A stretch of DNA of 8,945 nucleotides from an uncultured Eisenbergiella sp. (GTDB taxonomy: Bacteria > Bacillota > Clostridia > Lachnospirales > Lachnospiraceae), in assembly GCA_910585455.1 (NCBI GenBank), contig CAJUEL010000081.1:1-8945 (forward strand), given 5' to 3'. A program made the translations under genes and the position numbers. Shown here one piece after another: positions 1 to 4,797 of this stretch. Numbering within the stretch: position 1 is the first letter of the stretch; the number at the start of each line of letters is the position of its first letter. The notes beneath the pieces were generated by a model, which worked only from the letters and a program-made list of their open reading frames with translations, was not told the origin of the DNA and did no database searches.

Positions 1-99
1 CGCCGGTTTTTGGAATGTTCAGGGTTGCATTACTGTTTATTTGTCAAGGTGCTGTTGGTTTCCTTTTCAGAAACCGCTTTGCCGTTGCTCACAGGCGGC
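1..99 (-). other. Putative leader downstream of a leftward promoter
   Basis: This stretch lies just downstream of the minus-strand promoter at 106-134 and should be the first part of its transcript. I see no convincing gene in it. On the minus strand it can form a small hairpin with six-base arms at 70-75 and 57-62 (GGTTTC and GAAACC). A second TTGACA occurs on the minus strand at 42-47 but has no -10 box at 16 to 18 bases. The promoter type suggests a stable RNA or other highly expressed gene beyond the left edge; that is inference. Confidence 0.3.
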
Positions 100-116
100 C
101 ATGATAGAATATCATG
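100..116. repeat. Perfect inverted repeat over the -10 box
   Basis: CATGATA and its exact reverse complement TATCATG are separated by three bases (GAA). The right arm and the spacer contain most of the -10 hexamer of the leftward promoter at 106-134. A dyad of this size in this place could be a repressor operator, but the short arms are A/T-rich and no known regulator motif is recognised. Confidence 0.45.
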
Positions 117-134
117 TTTTTTTCTGTTTGTCAA
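106..134 (-). promoter_or_regulatory. Sigma-70-type promoter reading leftward out of the window
   Basis: On the minus strand there is a perfect -35 box TTGACA (129-134), a 17-base spacer and a -10 box TATTCT (106-111), four of six to consensus. Directly upstream of the -35 box lies an A-rich tract (139-153: seven A, one T, seven A on the minus strand) that resembles an UP element. This architecture is typical of stable-RNA or ribosomal-protein promoters. Transcription should start near 97-100 and run towards position 1, so the gene served is not visible. Confidence 0.7.
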
Positions 135-151
135 CAACTTTTTTTATTTTT

Positions 152-173
152 TTCATCCGCTTTGTCGGATGAA
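152..173 (-). repeat. Hairpin abutting the 3' end of tRNA-Ser(GGA)
   Basis: TTCATCCG and CGGATGAA form a perfect eight-pair stem with a six-base loop, beginning at the base next to the tRNA discriminator. In the tRNA transcript it is followed by A residues, not U residues, so it is not a canonical intrinsic terminator. It could still end the tRNA transcript with help, or protect or guide processing of the tRNA 3' end. The A tract behind it also serves as the apparent UP element of the next promoter. Confidence 0.5.
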
Positions 174-263
174 CGGAGAAGGAGGGATTTGAACCCTCGC
201 GCCGCTATTAACGACCTGCACCCTTTCCAGGGGTGTCCCTTCAGCCATCTTGGGTACTTCTCC
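174..263 (-). tRNA. tRNA-Ser(GGA)
   Basis: Read on the minus strand, the acceptor arms GGAGAAG and CTTCTCC pair perfectly. The anticodon arm is CACCC, loop CTGGAAA, GGGTG, giving anticodon GGA, which reads UCC and UCU. The T arm is GAGGG, TTCAAAT, CCCTC. A long variable arm lies between the anticodon and T arms, as expected for class II serine tRNAs, so the gene is 90 bases long. The discriminator is G, the serine identity base, and CCA is not encoded and must be added enzymatically. It follows tRNA-Ser(UGA) by 76 bases and probably shares its transcript. Confidence 0.96.
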
Positions 264-295
264 ATATGCCTGATTACGATTGGCTATTCACTTTT

Positions 296-336
296 GATTC
301 AAACCTCATCTGCTCCGCAGAATATTTGTTTGAATC
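296..336 (-). repeat. Nested hairpin in the spacer between the two tRNA-Ser genes
   Basis: The spacer holds a perfect nine-base inverted repeat (GATTCAAAC at 296-304, GTTTGAATC at 328-336). Inside it is a second perfect five-base repeat (TCTGC and GCAGA around a three-base loop, 309-321). On the tRNA transcript this folds as an outer stem, an asymmetric internal loop and an inner hairpin. No U run follows, so termination is unlikely. Its place between two tRNAs suggests a processing element, which is inference. Confidence 0.5.
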
Positions 337-339
337 TAG

Positions 340-425
340 CGGAGAGAGTGGGATTCGAACCCACGCGCCCTTTCGGACAAACGGTTTTCAAGACCGCCTC
401 GTTATGACCGCTTCGATATCTCTCC
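340..425 (-). tRNA. tRNA-Ser(UGA)
   Basis: Read on the minus strand, the acceptor arms GGAGAGA and TCTCTCC pair perfectly. The anticodon arm is GCGGT, loop CTTGAAA, ACCGT, giving anticodon TGA, which reads UCA and related serine codons. The D stem is TCG and CGA, and the T arm is GTGGG, TTCGAAT, CCCAC. A long variable arm (GTCC, GAAA, GGGC) marks it as a class II serine tRNA of 86 bases. The discriminator is G and CCA is not encoded. It is the first gene of a two-tRNA unit, with its own promoter at 479-507. Confidence 0.97.
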
Positions 426-478
426 GGGTCACACATATTGTGTCTTTTGTATCGCATGCACTTCATCAGCGCTTGATT

Positions 479-507
479 ATTGTAGCAAAAACCTTTCCAC
501 GTGTCAA
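479..507 (-). promoter_or_regulatory. Strong promoter of the tRNA-Ser pair with UP-like tract
   Basis: On the minus strand there is TTGACA (502-507), a 17-base spacer and TACAAT (479-484): a perfect -35 box and a five-of-six -10 box. Upstream of the -35 box, positions 512-538 are almost pure A and T in runs, as in UP elements of stable-RNA promoters. The start should fall near 470-473, about 45 bases before tRNA-Ser(UGA). It is directed away from buk, so the tRNAs need not depend on the butyrate genes. Confidence 0.88.
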
Positions 508-554
508 CTACTTTTTGGAAAAATTTTAATTTTTTTATAGCAGCCCGGGTAACA

Positions 555-597
555 GTTCAGACAGGTCTGCGCGTTTGCCGCGCAGACCCCTGTGAAC
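555..597 (-). terminator. Strong hairpin after buk, probable transcript end
   Basis: Starting four bases past the buk stop codon, a ten-pair perfect G/C-rich stem (564-573 with 579-588, five-base loop) is extended by an outer five-pair stem GTTCA/TGAAC (555-559 with 593-597), with a few mismatches between them. The position suits the end of the ptb-buk message. A proper U tract does not follow directly, so it may be a weak or factor-aided terminator or a 3' protective structure. Confidence 0.55.
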
Positions 598-601
598 TTC
601 T

Positions 602-1669
602 TTAATATTCCTTCGCCTTTTCTTCACCCTTCATAACGCGCAGCGCTCCCTGCACCAGTGCAAGCAGCTCATCTTCTCCGGGATATACGGTAAACGGAGC
701 GATCCATCCCAGCTTTTCTTCCAGCTTCTGCCTGGTAAGCGGAGAATACGCAATACCGCCTGTCAGAATGATCTGATCCACTTTGCCGTTTAACACAGCT
801 GCCATCGCTCCCGCGTCCTTCGCCAGCTGATAATAAAAAGCGTCCAGAACAATCTGCGCCTTTTGGTCGCCTTCCTTCGCCAGCTTTTCCACGTCACGGG
901 CATCGTTGGTGCCAAGATATGCATTGTAACCGCCGTTTCCACAGATCTTCTTATAAAGCTCCTTCTCCGTGTATTTGCCGGAGAAGCACAATTTGATCAA
1001 ATCGCCGACCGGTACGGTTCCCGCACGCTCCGGTGAAAATGCGCCTTCCCCATCCAGAATGTTATTGACATCCACTACCTGTCCCTTCTGATGCGCGCCC
1101 ACGGAAACGCCTCCGCCCATATGAATGACGATCAAGTTTAAATCCTCATATTTCCTGCCCTGCTCCTTCGCGTATCTTCTCGCCACTGCTTTCTGATTCA
1201 GCGCATGGAAAATACTTCTTCTGGGCAGCTCAGGCATACCGGAAATACGCGCCACTTCTGTCAGCTCATCCACTACGACAGGATCCACTATATAGGAAGG
1301 AACTCCGATTTCATCGCCGATTTCCCTTGCGAGAATCCCGCCCAGATTGGAAGCGTGCTGCCCCTGCACGCCCGCGCGCAAATCTACCAAAAGCGCATCG
1401 CTCACCGCATAGGTTCCGCCGGGAATGGGTTTTAACAGACCGCCGCGGCCTACAATCACATCAAAGGACCTGATATCGCAATCCTTTTCCTTCAAAAAAT
1501 TGACAATAATATCCTTACGGAAATCCTTCTGATCTATGATAGATGCGTATTTTACGATCTCCTCGGTCGGATGACGCAGCGTCTCCTCAAACAGTAAGGT
1601 TTCATCCTCAAACACACCGATTTTGGTGGATGTGGATCCAGGATTGATGATTAAGCTTTTTACCGCCAT
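602..1669 (-). CDS. buk: Butyrate kinase
   Basis: This enzyme makes butyrate and ATP from butyryl phosphate and ADP in the cytoplasm, the energy-conserving last step of the kinase route to butyrate. The 355-residue protein matches the usual length of the family, which shares the acetate kinase/hsp70/actin fold. Visible motifs are NPGSTSTK at 9-16 (phosphate-binding loop), GRGG at 74-77, HMGGGVSVGAH at 183-193, FSPERAG at 211-217 and LTGGIAYS at 302-309 (adenosine region). The start ATG is preceded by AGGAG at good spacing. That site directly follows the ptb stop codon, 12 bases upstream, so translation of the two is probably coupled. A branched-chain acid kinase would look similar, but the butyryl-CoA genes nearby favour butyrate. 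A strong hairpin follows the gene. Confidence 0.95.
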   Translation of the reverse strand: MAVKSLIINPGSTSTKIGVFEDETLLFEETLRHPTEEIVKYASIIDQKDFRKDIIVNFLKEKDCDIRSFDVIVGRGGLLKPIPGGTYAVSDALLVDLRAGVQGQHASNLGGILAREIGDEIGVPSYIVDPVVVDELTEVARISGMPELPRRSIFHALNQKAVARRYAKEQGRKYEDLNLIVIHMGGGVSVGAHQKGQVVDVNNILDGEGAFSPERAGTVPVGDLIKLCFSGKYTEKELYKKICGNGGYNAYLGTNDARDVEKLAKEGDQKAQIVLDAFYYQLAKDAGAMAAVLNGKVDQIILTGGIAYSPLTRQKLEEKLGWIAPFTVYPGEDELLALVQGALRVMKGEEKAKEY

Positions 1670-1681
1670 GATTGTTCTCCT

Positions 1682-2599
1682 TTATTCGTTCTTTAAGCCT
1701 TCTGCCACTACTGCAGCAAGGGCGATGGAATTCACCTTTGTCCGGAAACTGTCGGAACGGCTGGTCAGAATTGCCGGGACCTTGGTTCCTGTCAAAATGC
1801 AGCCGTTTTCCACCTTCGCGGTATGTACCAGCGTTTTATAAACCAGGTTGCCCGCGTGGATATCCGGGAACAGAAGAATATCCGCATCGCCTGCCACCTT
1901 TCTGCCGGTCGCACCCTTGTGCGCCGCCGCCTCCGGATCGATCGCAATGTCCATGGAAAGGGGACCGTCCACAATGCATCCTGTGATCTTGCCCTCTTCG
2001 TTCATCTTTGTCAGCTCTGCCGCATCCAGAGTCGCGGGCATTTTGGGATTCACCACTTCCACCGCAGCCAAAGGCGCTACCTTCGGGCACTCCAGACCGC
2101 AGGCATGGGCCACCTTCACGGTATTTTCAATGATATGTACCTTATCCTCCAGCGTCGGATAGGTGATAAAAGCAACATCGGTCAAAAACAGAAGCTGCCG
2201 GATGCCTTCCACTTCAAACACTGCCACATGGGAAAGCGGCTTGCCGGTGCGCAGTCCCACTTCCTTGTCCAGAATGCTCTTTAAAAAGGACTTGGTGTCC
2301 ATCAGGCCTTTCATATACATGTCCGCCACGCCGTCATGCGCCAGCTTCACCGCCTTTAAGGCTGCCTGCCAGTCATCTGGCTCATGAATGATCTGATAAT
2401 CGGAAAGGTCGATCTTAAGCGTATCCGCAATCTCCCTGATCTTTCCTTCATCACCGACTAAAATCGCGTCCGCAATTCCCTGCACCTTCGCTTCATGCAC
2501 CGCTTCCAGCACCGCGTCGTCCTGTGCCACCGCGACGGCGAGCGTCTTTTTGCTGCACTCCTTTACTTTTGAAATCAGTTCGTCAAAGTTTGTAATCAT
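1682..2599 (-). CDS. ptb: Phosphate butyryltransferase
   Basis: This enzyme exchanges the CoA of butyryl-CoA for phosphate, giving butyryl phosphate for Buk. The protein has 305 residues, close to the roughly 300 of clostridial Ptb, and belongs to the phosphate acetyl/butyryl transferase family. Landmarks are MKGLMDT (96-102), DGPLSMDIAI (211-220), AAAHKGATGRK (224-234), FPDIHAGN (244-251) and TSRSDSF (279-285), the last two being typical conserved phosphate/CoA-site regions. The first ATG is used; GAGGTG lies nine bases before it, a moderate ribosome-binding site. Ptb is the first gene of a two-gene unit with buk and has its own promoter or promoters upstream (2627-2690). A phosphotransacetylase with another acyl preference is the alternative, made unlikely by the adjacent buk and butyryl-CoA genes. 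Confidence 0.94.
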   Translation of the reverse strand: MITNFDELISKVKECSKKTLAVAVAQDDAVLEAVHEAKVQGIADAILVGDEGKIREIADTLKIDLSDYQIIHEPDDWQAALKAVKLAHDGVADMYMKGLMDTKSFLKSILDKEVGLRTGKPLSHVAVFEVEGIRQLLFLTDVAFITYPTLEDKVHIIENTVKVAHACGLECPKVAPLAAVEVVNPKMPATLDAAELTKMNEEGKITGCIVDGPLSMDIAIDPEAAAHKGATGRKVAGDADILLFPDIHAGNLVYKTLVHTAKVENGCILTGTKVPAILTSRSDSFRTKVNSIALAAVVAEGLKNE

Positions 2600-2626
2600 C
2601 TTCTCTCACACCTCATCTGAAATTTT

Positions 2627-2656
2627 ATTATACGTTTTGGGACAAACCGCTGTCCG
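2627..2656 (-). promoter_or_regulatory. Possible second, closer ptb-buk promoter
   Basis: A perfect TATAAT lies on the minus strand at 2627-2632. The best -35 match is CGGACA (2651-2656) at an 18-base distance, four of six to consensus. It would start transcription near 2620, about 20 bases before ptb. The weak -35 box makes it less certain than the promoter at 2662-2690, and an A/T-rich leader could produce the TATAAT by chance. Confidence 0.4.
2640..2656 (-). repeat. Small inverted repeat at the expected 5' end of the ptb-buk mRNA
   Basis: GGACA and TGTCC flank six bases, just downstream of the -10 box at 2662-2667. From the first promoter the transcript would begin at or next to this repeat and carry a short 5' hairpin. 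As DNA the same dyad overlaps the -35 region of the possible second promoter, so an operator role is also conceivable. The arms are only five bases long, so chance is possible. Confidence 0.35.
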
Positions 2657-2661
2657 TTAAA

Positions 2662-2690
2662 ATCATAACACTTTGCTCCCTGCGGGTCAA
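2662..2690 (-). promoter_or_regulatory. Main promoter of ptb-buk
   Basis: On the minus strand there is TTGACC (2685-2690), a 17-base spacer and TATGAT (2662-2667), both boxes five of six to consensus. The TGA stop codon of mtnA lies inside the -35 box, so the promoter begins in the very end of the upstream gene. It gives ptb-buk expression that is independent of the mtnA transcript and of the bcd operon. Confidence 0.78.
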
Positions 2691-3826
2691 GGCTTCGCTT
2701 CTGCCGCCGCTTTCTTTTTCCGGAAAATTTCCTGCAGGGATTCCCGGTAGGGCGCCCGTGCAATACCGTATTCGGTCACGATGCCGGCAATCAGGTCATT
2801 GTCCGTCACATCGAATGCCGGATTAAACACCCGGACTCCCTCCGGCGCCATTCTTTCCCGATACCACATCGTCGTCACTTCCTCTGCAGGGCGTTCTTCA
2901 ATGCGGATATCTACACCTGTGGGTGTGTCCATATCAATCGTGGAGGTCGGCGCACAGACGTAAAAGGGAACCTGATAGCGTTTTGCCACCGCCGCCACCA
3001 CCGAAGTGCCGATTTTATTTGCCACGTCGCCATTTTGGGCAACCCTGTCACACCCGACCAGCACGGCGTTGACCCAGCCGTTTTTCATCACGGCAGCGGA
3101 CATATTGTCGCAAATCAGCGTCACATCCACACCAGCCGCGTACAATTCATAGGAGGTCAGCCTCGCCCCCTGTAAGAGCGGCCTTGTCTCATCCGCAAAC
3201 ACCCGGAAGTGATAGCCCCTTTCCTGTCCCAGGTAAATGGGCGCAGTCGCCGTGCCGTATTTGCATGTCGCCAGCTGCCCCGCATTGCAATGGGTCAGGA
3301 TGCCGTCCCCGGGCTTTAACAGGGTGAGACCATATTCACCGATCGCCCTGCACACCCGGATATCCTCTTCCTTGATCGCAATGGCTTCCCGTCTCAATAG
3401 CTCTTTGAGCTCCGCCACGCTTTTGTTCTGTCCTGCCAGCACTACGCTTTCCATCCGGTTCAAAGCCCAGGATAAATTGACCGCTGTCGGACGTGCGGAA
3501 TCCAGAAATTCCTTCTGCTTTTGAAATTCTTTCAGAAAGCAGTCATAATCTGCCGTTTCCATCCTGTCTGCCAGCACATAAATACCAAATGCCGCCGCCA
3601 CGCCGATCGCCGGCGCGCCACGCACCTTCAACAGATAAATGGCGTCCCATATTTCCTGCGCGCTTTCAAGGCGCAGAAATTCTGTCCTGCCCGGCAGCTT
3701 TGTCTGATCGATGATCACCACTGCCTTTTTCTCTTCATCCAACGCAACCGTTTCACAGTTCATAATGCTGTCCGCAGCCTGCAGGACCTTTGCTTTGCTT
3801 TCCAGCTCCTCTCTGTTGTTTTCCAT
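2687..3826 (-). CDS. mtnA: S-methyl-5-thioribose-1-phosphate isomerase
   Basis: MtnA converts the aldose methylthioribose 1-phosphate to methylthioribulose 1-phosphate in methionine salvage; related enzymes also act on 5-deoxyribose 1-phosphate. The protein is about 379 residues, slightly longer than typical because of a charged N-terminus and a Lys/Ala-rich C-terminal tail. Numbered from the ATG at 3826, RGAPAIG is at 69-75, THCNAG at 178-183 with the catalytic Cys180, ADETRP at 211-216, GCDRV with the catalytic Asp260, NGDVANKIGT at 265-274 and NPAFDVT at 335-341. A TTG two codons upstream (3832) is an alternative start: it has AGAGGA at eight bases, whereas the ATG has GGGGA at six. No other methionine-salvage gene is in the window, so its pathway partners must be elsewhere or absent. 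The eIF2B-like fold also includes ribose-1,5-bisphosphate isomerases, but the motifs fit MtnA better. Confidence 0.92.
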   Translation of the reverse strand: MENNREELESKAKVLQAADSIMNCETVALDEEKKAVVIIDQTKLPGRTEFLRLESAQEIWDAIYLLKVRGAPAIGVAAAFGIYVLADRMETADYDCFLKEFQKQKEFLDSARPTAVNLSWALNRMESVVLAGQNKSVAELKELLRREAIAIKEEDIRVCRAIGEYGLTLLKPGDGILTHCNAGQLATCKYGTATAPIYLGQERGYHFRVFADETRPLLQGARLTSYELYAAGVDVTLICDNMSAAVMKNGWVNAVLVGCDRVAQNGDVANKIGTSVVAAVAKRYQVPFYVCAPTSTIDMDTPTGVDIRIEERPAEEVTTMWYRERMAPEGVRVFNPAFDVTDNDLIAGIVTEYGIARAPYRESLQEIFRKKKAAAEAKP

Positions 3827-3848
3827 CGGCAATCCCCAAATCCTCTTC

Positions 3849-4028
3849 TTAACAGGCTCTCATTCCCTTCCTGTCTGCTATACGAAATACAGCGGAAAGC
3901 AGACAGAGAAAAAAGCAGGTCAAAATCAGACAGATGTCCAGCCCGTTATTGATCTTTTTATATCTCTTGATTCGCGCCTTCTCCCTTTTCTTTTGCAGCT
4001 TCCTTTGCTCTTTTTCCGCTTTCCCCAT
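3849..4028 (-). CDS. Small putative single-pass membrane protein
   Basis: I do not recognise a family. The 59-residue product has a very basic, Lys/Arg/Glu-rich stretch at 3-25 that could form a helix or short coiled coil, then a hydrophobic segment at about 29-50 (LDICLILTCFFLCLLSAVF) long enough to span the membrane, then a short basic tail. The positive N-terminal side suggests the N-terminus stays in the cytoplasm. The chosen ATG has a good AAGGAAAGGA site nine bases before it. An in-frame ATG ten codons upstream (4058) lies three bases after the stop of the preceding gene but has no proper ribosome-binding site. The gene ends 16 bases before the possible TTG start of mtnA. Tight packing and the good ribosome-binding site argue that it is real; function unknown. 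Confidence 0.6.
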   Translation of the reverse strand: MGKAEKEQRKLQKKREKARIKRYKKINNGLDICLILTCFFLCLLSAVFRIADRKGMRAC

Positions 4029-4061
4029 CGCCGCTGTTCCTTTCCTTATAAGATCCATGCC

Positions 4062-4700
4062 TTATTCTTTTTTTGCAAAAGCCGTCTTGGGCTGTTTGCA
4101 GACCGGACATGCAAAATCATCCGGAAGCTCTTCAAAGGGCTTTTCTCCCTCATAAACATAACCGCAAACGCTACACACCCAGACCGGTCCGGCAGGCGCC
4201 TCTTCCGGAATATAGGTCGGCGCATTCTTCGGGCTTTTCCCCTTTACCACCTTATGATAGTAAGCATAGGTCATGGCTTCCTGATCGCTTTGCTGATCGG
4301 CATCCACCACTTTTCCCAGAAAAACCGTATGGGTAGCCGTCTCCATTTTATCAATCACTTCACAGCAGATATACGCACAGGCATCCTTTACCACCGGCAT
4401 ATTTCCGCGGATTTCATGTGCCACGCTCTCGAATTTATCCACATCTTTTCCTGACTGAAAGCCGAAGGTTCCGATAATGGAGGGATCTGACTCCTCTGAC
4501 AAAATGGATATCGCAAAACGCCCGCTCTGCGCAATGCACTGATTTGTATAATTATTGTGATTGATGCTGACAGCAATGGTCGCCGGATCGGATGTAATCT
4601 GCATCGCAGAGTTCGCCGTACATCCTGTTGCTCTTCCATTATCCCACGTGGATATCACGTAGACGCCATAGGACAGCTTCCTGAAAGCCTTTGCATTCAT
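4062..4700 (-). CDS. Flavin reductase-rubredoxin fusion protein (Hrb-like)
   Basis: The 212-residue protein joins an N-terminal FMN-binding split-barrel flavin reductase domain (about 1-155; conserved GVYVIST near the start, TGCTANSAMQITSDP and the FGFQSGKDVDKF stretch) to a C-terminal rubredoxin domain (about 172-212). The rubredoxin holds an iron site in CSVCGYVY (176-183) and CPVCK (198-202): four cysteines in two CxxC pairs. This matches the layout of the high-molecular-weight rubredoxin of Moorella, which passes electrons from NADH to an A-type flavoprotein that reduces NO or O2. The true start is the ATG with GGAGG six bases upstream; a TTG seven codons earlier lacks that support. It comes just after the terminator of the etf operon, and no clear promoter is visible. 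No flavodiiron partner is in the window, so its electron acceptor is unknown. Confidence 0.88.
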   Translation of the reverse strand: MNAKAFRKLSYGVYVISTWDNGRATGCTANSAMQITSDPATIAVSINHNNYTNQCIAQSGRFAISILSEESDPSIIGTFGFQSGKDVDKFESVAHEIRGNMPVVKDACAYICCEVIDKMETATHTVFLGKVVDADQQSDQEAMTYAYYHKVVKGKSPKNAPTYIPEEAPAGPVWVCSVCGYVYEGEKPFEELPDDFACPVCKQPKTAFAKKE

Positions 4701-4730
4701 AGTATTCCTCCATTCACGCAATCCATGTCC

Positions 4731-4767
4731 TAAAAAATCCGCCTGTCATAAAATTCATGACAGGCGG
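4731..4767 (-). terminator. Intrinsic terminator after etfA
   Basis: The minus strand carries a perfect 11-pair stem (CCGCCTGTCAT and ATGACAGGCGG) with a seven-base loop, followed by ATTTTTT. This is a textbook Rho-independent terminator for transcripts coming from crt-hbd-bcd-etfBA. It begins 30 bases after the etfA stop codon and ends about 30 bases before the next start codon. Confidence 0.93.
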
Positions 4768-4774
4768 CTTCCTT

Positions 4775-4790
4775 CAGGCATGCATGCCTG
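4775..4790. repeat. 16-base perfect palindrome between etfA and its terminator
   Basis: CAGGCATGCATGCCTG equals its own reverse complement over all 16 bases. It lies between the etfA stop and the terminator stem. As it has no loop it is more like a dyad protein-binding site than an RNA hairpin, but it could also add a small structure before the terminator. Confidence 0.6.
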
Positions 4791-4797
4791 CATATTT

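Noticed and set aside
19..47. A second TTGACA on the minus strand at 42-47 as a tandem promoter
   Set aside because: No -10-like hexamer occurs at 16 to 18 bases from it (the candidates are C-rich).
68..103. An 11-codon minus-strand peptide starting at the predicted transcript start (a possible leader peptide)
   Set aside because: It has no ribosome-binding site, would be leaderless and shows no run of regulatory codons; too little to support.
114..529. Plus-strand open frames encoding peptides such as ERVGFEPTRPFG and SGIRTHAPF
   Set aside because: These are antisense translations of the two tRNA-Ser genes, a well-known source of false protein annotations; the tRNA folds explain the sequence.
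1823..2284. A 153-codon plus-strand open frame and overlapping ones
   Set aside because: They are antisense shadows of ptb, which has clear conserved motifs and a good start.
3711..4454. A 247-codon plus-strand open frame
   Set aside because: It runs antisense through the start of mtnA, the small ORF and most of the flavin reductase-rubredoxin gene, has no recognisable domains and no ribosome-binding site support.
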